Assembly: GCA_041846495.1 (NCBI GenBank)
Contig: JBGZEX010000034.1
Coordinates: 1 to 22,192 of the forward strand
DNA: 22,192 nt
Direction: 5' to 3'
Source of the DNA: JBGZEX01 sp041846495
Lineage (GTDB): Bacteria; Bacteroidota; Bacteroidia; Bacteroidales; Marinifilaceae
Shown: in pieces, positions 7,794 through 16,534 of the stretch
Layout of the letters: each line of letters begins with the position of its first letter
How positions within the stretch are numbered: the stretch's first letter is position 1
Notes under the pieces: model-generated
The model's input: only the letters and a program-made list of their open reading frames with translations
Databases searched by the model: none
Told to the model about the DNA's origin: nothing
Position numbers and translations under genes: made by a program

Positions 7794-9218
7794 TTAATTT
7801 CTATTTCCGTATTCCATTTCCTGGTCCGGTATGGGTAAAACGTAATATGCCTTACTGAAAGGTACGCTTACGTTAGGCAAATCCTCCCGGTCCGTTCTCT
7901 TGCAATAAAAAAACCACTGGCCTTCGCCTATAAACTCTTTACGATATTCCCTGCCTATATGCATCTTCAATATATCGTCCGTCAATCCCTCTTCTTTAAG
8001 ATCATAGCCGGCATCGAATCCGCGATGCCGCCGAAAAACATTGAAATATTCCAAGGCTTCTTTTCCGGTAGCGGCACATTCCGCTGCAATCAACCACATC
8101 TCACTGATTCGAATCAAAGGTTGCCGGTTATTATATTCCGGAGACAATTGCCAAAGTTTGGTATTCCCCCAATAATAATTATTTATTTTTTCAAAATAAT
8201 AACCGTATCGCCAATCGAAACCGCCGTAGAGGGAAGTTTCGAATATCTCATCCTTAACGGCCTCGTCCATCACGAGAAGATTCCCCAACTCATTGGCGGA
8301 ACTCTCTTTGAGATAATAGTCGACCGTTTTCTTAAGCATCGTATTATTCAACATAAATATACATTCCGTCTTAAATATACCGTCCCTTTCCTCCCGCGTA
8401 TTCGTGGACACCTTATTCTGTTCCACCCACGGGAACTTCCCCGACTCCATAACCTCCCGGGCATTTTTCAAGGCATTGCCCTTATCGTTCTTATAAAGGT
8501 AAACTCTGGCGAGTAGGGCACGGACCCCATAGTAGTTAAGATGAAAAACCCGATTCCCCAAAAAATCCGAAGGGGCGTTCTCCTCTCTTACCGGGTCGTT
8601 CTCCAGCAACACGGCGGCCTTTTCCAAATCTCCTATCACCTTATCGACGACTTCGGCTACGGTCGACACCGGAGTAACCCGCTTGGAGATATCTTTTACA
8701 TAAGGTATCGCCTTTTCTCCGGCTCCCGCCGCATAACTCTTCCCGAACAAACGCAAGAGATCGAAATGCAGGAACGCCCGCAATGCATAGGCCTCCCCCT
8801 TATAGACATTTCTCTCGTTCTCCAAAAGGACATCGCCGAATTCCTCGATTCCTTCCAAAAGAATATTTACATTGACAATGGCATTATACATCGCGCTCCA
8901 TACCTTCTTAAGGATTTTGTCGCTCTGAGGATTTCCGTATTCGAAGCGGTGCAAATAATAATATTTCCCCGCCTCCTGCTTCCATACATACTGCTGCCCA
9001 AGGACATCCAACATTCCGAATGTGAGATTGGCTCCGTAAAGGTCCTCCGCACACAATGCGACATATACTCCCGTCAACTGATCCTTAAAACCGTTTTTAT
9101 GAGCGAATAAATCCTCGTACTTCACTTCGGTCTCCGGACTTACGTCCAACCATTCCCGGCACGAAACGCTCAAAACTATCAAAAACGACAAACCGATAAT
9201 ATTATTTCGTATTTTCAT
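7794..9218 (-). CDS. SusD/RagB family nutrient-binding outer-membrane lipoprotein
   Basis: A 474-residue SusD-like lipoprotein. The signal peptide ends in the lipobox SVSC (Cys20), followed by REWLDVSPETEV, the classic SusD beginning. Helical TPR-like elements follow, with RAFLHFDLLRLFG in the first half and RISEMWLIAAECAA in the second, both family signatures. The end, YVLPIPDQEMEYGNRN, is the usual SusD C-terminus. SusD forms the lid over the SusC barrel and captures substrate at the cell surface. The ATG at 9218 is preferred over the adjacent in-frame GTG at 9221, 12 bases after the SusC stop. The substrate cannot be inferred: no glycosidase, sulfatase or peptidase is in the operon. The length is within the family's normal range. 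Confidence 0.95.
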   Translation of the reverse strand: MKIRNNIIGLSFLIVLSVSCREWLDVSPETEVKYEDLFAHKNGFKDQLTGVYVALCAEDLYGANLTFGMLDVLGQQYVWKQEAGKYYYLHRFEYGNPQSDKILKKVWSAMYNAIVNVNILLEGIEEFGDVLLENERNVYKGEAYALRAFLHFDLLRLFGKSYAAGAGEKAIPYVKDISKRVTPVSTVAEVVDKVIGDLEKAAVLLENDPVREENAPSDFLGNRVFHLNYYGVRALLARVYLYKNDKGNALKNAREVMESGKFPWVEQNKVSTNTREERDGIFKTECIFMLNNTMLKKTVDYYLKESSANELGNLLVMDEAVKDEIFETSLYGGFDWRYGYYFEKINNYYWGNTKLWQLSPEYNNRQPLIRISEMWLIAAECAATGKEALEYFNVFRRHRGFDAGYDLKEEGLTDDILKMHIGREYRKEFIGEGQWFFYCKRTDREDLPNVSVPFSKAYYVLPIPDQEMEYGNRN

Positions 9219-9230
9219 CACTACATTTTA

Positions 9231-12200
9231 TTAAAAAGTTGCCTGTAAAGAAAAAGAACAGGTACGAGCGAAAGGATAGGTCAATCCCCGTTCGATTCTC
9301 ACCGTAGAAGCTCTAAAAACATCGTTCATATAAAAATTAACTTTCAGCCGCTCCACGTTCAAATACTTCAAAACGGAAGAATACTTGAAGTCGTATCCGA
9401 TATTCAGGGTGGAAAGCCGCACTTCATTCAAATCCTGTACAAAACGGGAACTGGGCTTGGTCTTTTTATAGGGAGTGTATGAAAAACGGACTTTATCCCC
9501 GGGTTTTTTCCATACCGAATCGTATATTCTCCTGTCGACATTCAAACCGACATAAGCATTTTCGACCCTGTCGACCAAGGTTTGATTGTAAATCTGTCCG
9601 CCGAATCGATAATAAAACGAAAGACTCAACGAGAACCCTTTATAATCCGCATTCAATCCGAAATTACCCATACATTTCGGTCTCGTATCTCCGCAAACGA
9701 CTTGATCTTCAGCCCTCCATTCCATGATCGTTCTTCCGTCTCGGGTCAGGAATACCTCCTCTCCCGTAACGGGATCTATGCCCAAAGAACGTACGGCCCA
9801 TATGGAATTCATCGATTGACCTTCGATAAAACGGATCTGAGGTTTATTCGATTTCCCGTTCAATATATTCTCATCCGCCGTATCGTTATGGTTTCTCAAC
9901 ACATCGGATATCTTCTTCAACTTATTGGAATTGCCGGCAATCGAAAAAAAGGTGCTCACATAGCAGTCCCTCCGAGTATCGAGCAACAGATGCAGATTCA
10001 TTTTCAATTCCATACCCTTATTTTCGGTGCTCCCCAAATTTTCCATACGGGTGAGGAATCCCATAGAAGGCGGAATGGTCAATGCCAACAACTGGTCTTC
10101 GGTATTCTGAATATAATAATCGTAAGATATACTCATCCGGCCGAATAAATTCAAATCGAAACCGAAGTTGTAATCTCCGGTCTTTTGCCATTTCAAATCC
10201 TTATTCGGCAAGCCCATGAGATAAGAGCCTATCCAATTGTCATAAGCCTGTGTTTGATAATAGGAAAACATCGCCAATGCCTGATAGGGATTAAAATTCT
10301 GGGCTCCCGTATAACCCACGGACATACGCATCTTAAATTGTGTCAACCAATCGGCATTTTCCAAAAAAGCTTCTTTGTGCAAATTCCAACCGATGCCGGC
10401 AGACCAGAATCTCCCCCAACGCTTGTCTTTGCCGAAACGGGAAGAAGCATTGAGACGGTAGGAAAGATCGAACAAATAACGATCGTCGTAAGAATAATTC
10501 AACATCGACAATATCCCCAACTCCCTGCTGATCGTTTTCGTTCCGGGCAAGGGTTTATCCCCATTATAGGCTTTCCCCGCACCGATAAAACCGAACCGGT
10601 CGTTAGGGAATCCCATAACCGAAAAACTCACATCTTCGGAACGCTCCTGCTGTATCGTATAACCGGCATTCAAGAACAATTGGTGTTTCTCCGTCAAAAG
10701 CGAATAATTCGCCGTCAGGTCGGCACGTACGGATGAGCTCTCGCCTTCCCCCTTATCATAAGTTCCTTTTTCGAAAAAACGCTCCTCCGGATAACCTATG
10801 AACTTCGTATGAGCCGCAGGATAGAAATCTTCCCGCCCGCTTTGAGTTTTCGACATTCCCAAACGCCCCGTCAATTTCAAGAAAGGCAGCAACTGCCATT
10901 CGATATAAAAATTATTGTTCAAACCCGTGTATTTACCGAAATTTTTCGTCCCGATACGGGCATTCCACAAAGGATTTCCCCTTACGACGCCCACCAATCC
11001 TCCCCCTCCGGTAGAGCCGGCGATCTTTTTCAATTCCCCGTTCCCGTCATAGGGACTCCAATAGGGATTCAATTCCGCATATTCGTAAAAAGAGCCGTAG
11101 GGAGAATCGTCCGCACGATTCAACGTTACGCCGAATCGATTGCGGAACAACAATTTTTTATAACGATACGAAAGAGTGAATCCTCCGGTAAAGGTCTCCC
11201 GGCCGGAATTCTTCATCACGCCTCGAACATCGTTGTAGAGCAGATCCACGCCATAGCGTACGCTCTCATCTCCCCCTTCCATATATAAAGAATGACGATG
11301 TCCTACCCCCGTAGTCAAAGGCTGTGCCAGCCAGTCGGTATTCACGCCGCGTTCTATATCCGCTTTTATATTGTTCAGATACCGTTCCCAAAACCAGGGA
11401 TCCGAATAAAGCCCATGCGCCTTATCCACCTCATATTTTTCCCGGGCATCGCAGAGATTATAACCGGTAAGATCGGGTAGCGTCAAATTCAAGTCTCCTC
11501 TATAGGAGATTTTCAACTTCCCGGACACAGGCCTGCGGGTTTCTATGACGACCACTCCATTGGCCGCCCGCGCTCCGTATATGGCCTTGGCAGCGGCATC
11601 CTTCAACAGAACGATCGTTTCCACTCTATTCATATCCAAATCGAAAACGACGGTAATATCGGCCTCGAACCCGTCCAAAATAAATAAAGGCTGATTCGGA
11701 TTTCCCTTGTACGTACCCTTGATATTGGGTATGGACTGCTGTCCGCGCATCTGAATCTCCGGCATAACATTGGGGTCGGAACCCAAATCCATATTCTCCA
11801 CAATCTTAAAAGCCGGATCCATATTTTTCAATGTCTCCAACAGATTCCTGCTGCCGTGACGCATTAATTCCTCCTTTTTGATTACGGTAGCCGCCCCCGT
11901 AAAACTTTCTTTTTTCCTCTCGAATATCCCGGTTACCACCACGTCTTCCAAGACCTCCACATCCTCTTCCAGCATGGCATTCATCGTATCTTTTCCCACA
12001 TAAGGCATCTCTTTCGTTATCATGCCCACACACGAAAAAACAATCGAAAATTTCTTCGGTGCATCGGGAATTACGAGTTTATAATGTCCTGCGGCATCCG
12101 TAGATGTCCCGACCGGAATTTCCTTCACCCGGACGGTAACTCCCGCCAAAGGCCTGCGGTTTTTATCCGTAACCGAACCTTCGATACGGACGGTTTTTCC

Positions 12201-12575
12201 CCCCTCATCCGTCTTAGCGGGAACGATAACTATCACCCCCTTTTCTTCCCGGTAGACCAAATCGCCTCCCGCCAAAACGGCATTTAAAACATCCTTTATA
12301 TCCGCATTTTTAAATTTTGCGGATACGTCCTTTATCTTTTTCAATTCATTATGATTGAAAAAGAATTTATACCCCGTCTGTTTCCGCAATTCCCGAATCA
12401 CATCCAACATCGTCGCATTTTCGACATTCAACGTTACCTTCTGCTGCAAATAGGTTTCCGCCGAAATCTGAAAAATCGATACAAACATAAAAAAGCAGAT
12501 CGATTCCAGAATTAAAAATCCTTTCCCGACTCCCGAGCATTTATGCCGGCAGTCGCTCGTTTCGATTTTATCCAT
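9231..12575 (-). CDS. SusC/RagA TonB-dependent transporter with STN signalling domain
   Basis: A 1114-residue outer-membrane receptor. After a hydrophobic signal segment (about 20-39, ending QISAE) comes an STN domain (about 45-118, QQKVTLNVENATMLDVI). Next are a carboxypeptidase-regulatory-like beta domain (129-205, GSVTDKNRRPLAGVTV), a probable TonB-interacting segment (EVLEDVVVTG, 207-216) and the plug with KDAAAKAIYGARAANG (325-340). The remainder is a long beta-barrel ending in an aromatic strand (CSFSLQATF). It imports bulky nutrients using TonB energy, together with SusD just downstream. An STN domain marks transducing receptors that signal to a FecR-type anti-sigma factor, and one is encoded just upstream. 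The N-terminus has an unusual polar, Cys-containing extension before the hydrophobic core (ETSDCRHKCSGVGKG); no better internal start codon was seen. Confidence 0.95.
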   Translation of the reverse strand: MDKIETSDCRHKCSGVGKGFLILESICFFMFVSIFQISAETYLQQKVTLNVENATMLDVIRELRKQTGYKFFFNHNELKKIKDVSAKFKNADIKDVLNAVLAGGDLVYREEKGVIVIVPAKTDEGGKTVRIEGSVTDKNRRPLAGVTVRVKEIPVGTSTDAAGHYKLVIPDAPKKFSIVFSCVGMITKEMPYVGKDTMNAMLEEDVEVLEDVVVTGIFERKKESFTGAATVIKKEELMRHGSRNLLETLKNMDPAFKIVENMDLGSDPNVMPEIQMRGQQSIPNIKGTYKGNPNQPLFILDGFEADITVVFDLDMNRVETIVLLKDAAAKAIYGARAANGVVVIETRRPVSGKLKISYRGDLNLTLPDLTGYNLCDAREKYEVDKAHGLYSDPWFWERYLNNIKADIERGVNTDWLAQPLTTGVGHRHSLYMEGGDESVRYGVDLLYNDVRGVMKNSGRETFTGGFTLSYRYKKLLFRNRFGVTLNRADDSPYGSFYEYAELNPYWSPYDGNGELKKIAGSTGGGGLVGVVRGNPLWNARIGTKNFGKYTGLNNNFYIEWQLLPFLKLTGRLGMSKTQSGREDFYPAAHTKFIGYPEERFFEKGTYDKGEGESSSVRADLTANYSLLTEKHQLFLNAGYTIQQERSEDVSFSVMGFPNDRFGFIGAGKAYNGDKPLPGTKTISRELGILSMLNYSYDDRYLFDLSYRLNASSRFGKDKRWGRFWSAGIGWNLHKEAFLENADWLTQFKMRMSVGYTGAQNFNPYQALAMFSYYQTQAYDNWIGSYLMGLPNKDLKWQKTGDYNFGFDLNLFGRMSISYDYYIQNTEDQLLALTIPPSMGFLTRMENLGSTENKGMELKMNLHLLLDTRRDCYVSTFFSIAGNSNKLKKISDVLRNHNDTADENILNGKSNKPQIRFIEGQSMNSIWAVRSLGIDPVTGEEVFLTRDGRTIMEWRAEDQVVCGDTRPKCMGNFGLNADYKGFSLSLSFYYRFGGQIYNQTLVDRVENAYVGLNVDRRIYDSVWKKPGDKVRFSYTPYKKTKPSSRFVQDLNEVRLSTLNIGYDFKYSSVLKYLNVERLKVNFYMNDVFRASTVRIERGLTYPFARTCSFSLQATF

Positions 12576-12596
12576 ACATCCATTCCATTAGGTTAA

Positions 12597-12629
12597 AAAT
12601 AATAAGTCGATATTTCATGTATCGGCAAA
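12597..12629 (-). promoter_or_regulatory. Weak candidate promoter between fecR-like and susC genes
   Basis: On the minus strand TTTG (12629-12626) is followed 21 bases later by TATTATTT (12604-12597), which resembles the housekeeping -7 box but lacks its final G. The 74-bp gap between the anti-sigma gene and susC is also where an ECF-dependent promoter would be expected. I cannot recognise an ECF consensus by eye. Confidence 0.25.
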
Positions 12630-12649
12630 CGCATAATCGTTCCCGACAC

Positions 12650-13774
12650 TCATCTCTTTTTCACTATCACGGATTTATCTTTTATTTCGAATACGACCTT
12701 AGTCGTCATTGAAATCATATTCAAGACGACCTCGCAATTTTCATATCTCTCCAAATCTCCCGTAAAAATCAAATCTTTCAACTCCTGTTCCCTGTAAGAT
12801 ACGGTAACTCCGTACCAGCGCGACAACTGAGTCATTATATTCTCCAACCGCTCTCCCTCGATAATCCATTTCCCTTCCGTCCAGGCGGTGTATATATGCG
12901 TATCCACTTTCGCAACACTGACTTCTCCGGCTTTTTTATTGTATACGAGTTGTTCTCCGGAAGAAATGACTACGGCATCGTTTGTTCCCTCTCCCTTAAA
13001 AGCGACCTTCCCCCGGACCAAAGTAGTCTGCACGCACTCATCCTCGGGATAAGCATTCAAATTGAATTCGGTCCCCAACACCCGCACTTCTCCGCCCTCC
13101 GTTTCCACGACAAAAGGCCGGGCGGCATTTTCCGCCACTTTGAACATAGCTTCGCCCTTCAAATGCACCCGCCTCTCCCCGGCTCCGAAAGTTTCGGGGA
13201 ACTCCAGCTCCGAATCGGCATTGAGTTTCACCGTCGTACCGTCTTCCAGAACGAGACCGTATTCTCCTCCCCGAGGTACGACCACCCTGTTGCAACCGCC
13301 ACCCGCTTCCCCTTTTGCATGTTCTTTGACAATATCTTCAAACACGGAAGTTTCGCCCAACTCAATCAAATCGCCCGAATGAAAAACCAATACGGCTTTC
13401 GTTTTCCCCGGCTCTATCGGCACGACATTCGCAACGAATTCCCGCGAGCCGGAGCTGCGTTTATGCATACGATACGCCACCCCCATACCGATAATCAATA
13501 TTGCAAGCGCCGCATAAAACCGAACTTTAGACCATAAGATGCGAACCGAAAACTTCTCCGTATAAGCGACGAATTCCGTCCACGCAGCTTCCGTATCGAT
13601 CTCCCGAATCTCATCTCCCGAATAATACGTGTCGAAATAACGCCCGGCTTTACGGTAATACTCCCTATTTCGCTCATCCTCATTCAACCATCGCTCCACC
13701 TCCCGATTCTCTTCCTCCGTAGCCTGTCCCAACAAATGCCGTAAAATAATACTCCAATCCGTATACGTTTTCAT
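12650..13774 (-). CDS. FecR family anti-sigma factor (membrane regulator)
   Basis: A 374-residue single-pass inner-membrane regulator. Residues 1-80 form a charged cytoplasmic part (DWSIILRHLLGQATEEE, then REVERWLNEDERNREYY), the expected sigma-binding region. One membrane segment follows at about 86-101 (FYAALAILIIGMGVAY). The periplasmic FecR domain (about 163-255) includes VVVPRGGEYGLVLEDGT and RPFVVETEGGEVRVLGTEF, and a C-terminal DUF4974/STN-like domain covers about 305-374. Family members hold an ECF sigma factor inactive, or assist it, until the STN domain of the loaded TonB receptor contacts the periplasmic part. The partner sigma gene lies 88 bp upstream and the receptor gene 74 bp downstream, so all three signalling parts are adjacent. 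ATG 13774 is the natural start. Confidence 0.94.
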   Translation of the reverse strand: MKTYTDWSIILRHLLGQATEEENREVERWLNEDERNREYYRKAGRYFDTYYSGDEIREIDTEAAWTEFVAYTEKFSVRILWSKVRFYAALAILIIGMGVAYRMHKRSSGSREFVANVVPIEPGKTKAVLVFHSGDLIELGETSVFEDIVKEHAKGEAGGGCNRVVVPRGGEYGLVLEDGTTVKLNADSELEFPETFGAGERRVHLKGEAMFKVAENAARPFVVETEGGEVRVLGTEFNLNAYPEDECVQTTLVRGKVAFKGEGTNDAVVISSGEQLVYNKKAGEVSVAKVDTHIYTAWTEGKWIIEGERLENIMTQLSRWYGVTVSYREQELKDLIFTGDLERYENCEVVLNMISMTTKVVFEIKDKSVIVKKR

Positions 13775-13862
13775 ACTTTCGTCTCTATCGTTTATACCTA
13801 AGACACGAAAAAACCGAAAACGGAGTACAAGAACGGAATTTCATTTAATACGACTTCGGATT

Positions 13863-14429
13863 TTATCCCTTCGTACAAAGCCAGTAAATAAACAAAGAAA
13901 CGGGTATCATCTTTTCCCGCAGCATCCGATAAGCGCGTTGCACCTGAGTTTTTACGGTAGTTTCGGCAATATCGAGAAGAAGGGCAATTTCTTTGTTTTT
14001 CTTTTCGTCAAGAATTTTCAACAGAATAATCTCACGGCATTTGGCGGGCAAAGAATTCAAAGCTTCTTTCAAGCGGAATTCCGTATTTTCATCGATAGCG
14101 ATATCGTGTGCTCCCGAAAAAAGCATGGCTTCAAAAAGTTTGTCGTTCCCCTCATCCTTGATTTTCCGTTCCCGCAATACATTTAAACAACGATTGCGGA
14201 CGGCCGCAAACAAATAAGCTTTCAAAGAGACGGTAATTTTTAACGACGCCGCATGGGACCAGATATAAAAGAACAAATCCTGCACCAAATCCCTCGCCTC
14301 TTCTTCGTCGTACAGATAGCTTTCGGCAAATAGACACAACTTCCGGAAATAACGCTCATAAATGGAGCGAAATATCTCCATATCATGCTTTTTCAATGAT
14401 TCTACGACATTTATATCCGTAATTTCCAT
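13863..14429 (-). CDS. ECF-type RNA polymerase sigma-70 factor
   Basis: A 188-residue extracytoplasmic-function sigma factor. Region 2 contains EEEARDLVQDLFFYIW, which binds core polymerase and the -10 element. Region 4 has a helix-turn-helix (NKEIALLLDIAETTVKTQ, then VQRAYRMLREKM) for -35 recognition, and there is no region 3. The LPAKCREIILLKILDEKKNKEIA stretch is typical of Bacteroidota ECF factors paired with FecR. The C-terminus is a short hydrophobic tail (PVSLFIYWLCTKG), which looks unremarkable for this group. It probably directs transcription of the adjacent susC-susD-lipoprotein operon when FecR signals. The gene follows the glycosyltransferase stop by 66 bp on the same strand. No TAnnTTTG box was seen in that gap, so read-through from the upstream genes or an atypical promoter is possible. 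Confidence 0.94.
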   Translation of the reverse strand: MEITDINVVESLKKHDMEIFRSIYERYFRKLCLFAESYLYDEEEARDLVQDLFFYIWSHAASLKITVSLKAYLFAAVRNRCLNVLRERKIKDEGNDKLFEAMLFSGAHDIAIDENTEFRLKEALNSLPAKCREIILLKILDEKKNKEIALLLDIAETTVKTQVQRAYRMLREKMIPVSLFIYWLCTKG

Positions 14430-14495
14430 AAAAATTCTTTCACACGCATATATCCGGATTGCCCTTCGGGGAGCGATTGTCCAGATTAATCGGAT

Positions 14496-15512
14496 TTATC
14501 TCTTCAAATCGGAAAACTTGCGACGACGGCCCACATAATAATCGAAAAGTATGCTGCGTCTATATATGCAGGCATCCTTCCCTCCCGCCGTTCCGAAAGG
14601 CGTATAAGCGGAACGCATTTTCCGGTAGGAACGGTAGGCTGCAAAAACCGCCTTGAAATTCGCCCATTGCCCGGAACACAAAAATACGAGAGCCGAACAA
14701 AAATCGACGAACCGGCGGATACGCATCACCTTCTTCCGCTCGCGGGGAGAAAGGTTTTTGTACAGCATCAAAAGATTGTTCCTGTAATTGAAAAACAGTT
14801 TCCGGGGATGATGCATGGGCAGAGAACCTCCCCCGAGATGATAAACCACGGAAGAGGGAATAACTTTGAGACGACCGCCCGAATTACGAATTCTCCAGCA
14901 CAAATCTATCTCTTCCATATGAGCGAAAAAAGCCTTATCCAACCCCCCGGCTTTGATATAAACATCTCGCCTTATGCATAAGGCCGCCCCGCTGCACCAA
15001 AAAACTTCCGTCTCGGATTCGTACTGACCTTCGTCGGCTTCCGTATATCCCAATATACGCCCCCGGCAAAAAGGGAAACCCAAACAGTCTATAAATCCTC
15101 CGCAAGCTCCCGCATATTCGAATCTTCCCTTATCCGCATAACTTCTGATTTTGGGCTGAACGGCAACCAAGCCCTTATCCGCTTCGAGTGCGGCGTATAA
15201 AGGCTCCAACCATCCGGGAGCCACGGCCACGTCCGAATTCAACAAAACCGCATATTCGGATTCTACGGCCGCTATCGCTTTATTGTAACCTTCGGCATAA
15301 CCGTAATTCTCATCGAAACTCAATACCTCCAAATCCGGATATTCCCGTCTTAAGAACTCCGGGGAACCGTCCCCGGAAGCATTGTCGGCTACGATAACGG
15401 AACCCAAATCCGGATTGGTGTTTTTCACCACCGAGGGCAAAAACTCTTTCAACAGACCGAGTCCGTTCCAATTCAAAACGATTACGGCCACCGGTGTCTT
15501 TAAACGTATCAT
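14496..15512 (-). CDS. Family 2 glycosyltransferase
   Basis: A 338-residue GT-A fold glycosyltransferase. The N-terminus VAVIVLNWNG and VIVADNASGDGS form the nucleotide-binding part. LLNSDVAVAPGW carries the metal-binding NSD (DxD-type) motif. HMEEIDLCWRIRNSGG matches the E-E-D/C-W-R signature that supplies the catalytic base in rhamnosyl- and related GT2 enzymes. It transfers a sugar from a nucleotide donor to an unknown acceptor, probably in cell-envelope glycan synthesis, on the inner face of the cytoplasmic membrane. No true membrane helix is evident; the C-terminal 70 residues are very basic. The ATG at 15512 overlaps the acyltransferase TGA as ATGA, a coupling arrangement, so I prefer it to the in-frame ATG at 15530. 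Confidence 0.88.
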   Translation of the reverse strand: MIRLKTPVAVIVLNWNGLGLLKEFLPSVVKNTNPDLGSVIVADNASGDGSPEFLRREYPDLEVLSFDENYGYAEGYNKAIAAVESEYAVLLNSDVAVAPGWLEPLYAALEADKGLVAVQPKIRSYADKGRFEYAGACGGFIDCLGFPFCRGRILGYTEADEGQYESETEVFWCSGAALCIRRDVYIKAGGLDKAFFAHMEEIDLCWRIRNSGGRLKVIPSSVVYHLGGGSLPMHHPRKLFFNYRNNLLMLYKNLSPRERKKVMRIRRFVDFCSALVFLCSGQWANFKAVFAAYRSYRKMRSAYTPFGTAGGKDACIYRRSILFDYYVGRRRKFSDLKR

Positions 15513-16372
15513 TCTCTTCCGTATTTCCAACGTTTATGCGACCACAGCCAGTATTCGGGATTTTCCCGTATCCGGGCTTCGAGCATCCGCATATAAGTTT
15601 CGGTAATCTCCCCCGGAGCTTTTTTCTCTCCTTCCCTTTTCAAAGGTAAAAACTCCGCCGTATAATATCCTCTCTTCACTCTCTCCATCGTCAATACGAC
15701 TACGGGAAGAGAAAATTTATCCGCAATTTTTTCCGCTCCTATAAATACGGGAGTATCTCTGTTCAAAAAATCCATCCAATGCGCCCCTTCCCTGTGGGGG
15801 AGCTGATCCGCAATAAATCCTCCGATAAATACGTTACCGGCGGATATATGTCTTGCCATCACCCTCAACACTCGATTTTTAGGAAGAGGCTCCGCTCCGA
15901 AACGGCTGCGTATTTTCAACATCATTCTGTCGATACCCTTATTTCGCAAAGGTTTATACAATGGCAGAAACTTCATTCCCTCCATATGCAGGGGCATGGA
16001 ACTCAACCACTCCCAATTGCCGTAATGCGCCAAAAGACAGATTACGCTCTTTCCCCTATCGCAAAAATCCCGGACGACCCCCGTATTGAGAATCCTGCAC
16101 CGGCGTTTTATCTCCCGTTCCGACATCGTGCGGAACCTGCATATCTCGGCAGCGAGGTTGCACATATGCCGGTAATACCTCCGGGCAATACGCCTCAACT
16201 CCTTATCCGGCATTTCCGGAAAAGAAGCTTCGAGATTCTCCATAATCACCCTCCTGCGGTAACGCAGCACATAAACGAGAATAAAATAGGATATATCCGT
16301 AAAAACATATAAAACTCTCAGGGGTATAAGTCCCAAAAACCGCATCAATCCGTCCAAAAAATAAAAACCCAT
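15509..16372 (-). CDS. LpxL/HtrB-like lipid A acyltransferase
   Basis: A 287-residue membrane-bound acyltransferase of the lipid A biosynthesis (LpxL/HtrB) family. A hydrophobic N-terminal anchor (about 8-36) is followed by ENLEASFPEM, a family landmark. The HxxxxE catalytic motif is AHYGNWEW (His116, Glu121). ADQLPHREG and the end WLWSHKRWKYG are also characteristic. Such enzymes add secondary acyl chains to lipid A at the inner leaflet of the cytoplasmic membrane; some relatives acylate other lipids, so the acceptor is not certain. The length is slightly below the roughly 300 residues of the enterobacterial enzymes. The gene has a TATATTTG -7 box 26 bp upstream and is coupled at its end to the glycosyltransferase gene, suggesting a two-gene envelope operon. 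Confidence 0.9.
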   Translation of the reverse strand: MGFYFLDGLMRFLGLIPLRVLYVFTDISYFILVYVLRYRRRVIMENLEASFPEMPDKELRRIARRYYRHMCNLAAEICRFRTMSEREIKRRCRILNTGVVRDFCDRGKSVICLLAHYGNWEWLSSMPLHMEGMKFLPLYKPLRNKGIDRMMLKIRSRFGAEPLPKNRVLRVMARHISAGNVFIGGFIADQLPHREGAHWMDFLNRDTPVFIGAEKIADKFSLPVVVLTMERVKRGYYTAEFLPLKREGEKKAPGEITETYMRMLEARIRENPEYWLWSHKRWKYGRE

Positions 16373-16398
16373 CTGCTAAAACATTTCAATACCAAGGT

Positions 16399-16413
16399 CA
16401 AATATAATATTTG
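16399..16413 (-). promoter_or_regulatory. -7 box of the acyltransferase gene inside a palindrome
   Basis: On the minus strand 16406-16399 reads TATATTTG, a perfect TAnnTTTG box, 26 bases from the acyltransferase ATG. The same bases are one arm of the inverted repeat CAAATAT-A-ATATTTG (16399-16413). No TTTG -33 box was seen. The dyad could be a repressor site or chance in AT-rich DNA. Confidence 0.5.
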
Positions 16414-16465
16414 ATACGGGAATATCCGGGATTAAGGGTAAAAAAATTAATTCCCCTCCGTCTTA

Positions 16466-16497
16466 TTTGTTATTATCGCAAAAATCAATTATTTTTG
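16466..16497 (+). promoter_or_regulatory. Strong Bacteroidota-type promoter of the DUF349-pyrG-yidC cluster
   Basis: TTTG (16466-16469), a 20-bp spacer and TATTTTTG (16490-16497) match both boxes of the Bacteroidota primary-sigma promoter (TTTG, TAnnTTTG). The start codon at 16535 is 37 bases downstream. Confidence 0.8.
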
Positions 16498-16534
16498 TGA
16501 GACAGTAGTAGAGAATATTAACAGCCTGTCGGTC

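Noticed and set aside
8541..10148. Plus-strand open frames of 188-189 codons opposite susD and susC
   Set aside because: Antisense to SusD and SusC, whose frames carry family signatures. The shadow proteins have no recognisable motifs.
13775..13862. CCG-TTTT-CGG followed by a T run before the anti-sigma gene as an attenuator
   Set aside because: A three-base stem is too weak. The sigma and anti-sigma genes are more simply read as one transcript.
14461..14475. Small hairpin with TTCG loop between the glycosyltransferase and sigma genes
   Set aside because: The stem is only three to four base pairs and no T tract follows on the minus strand, so it is not a convincing terminator.
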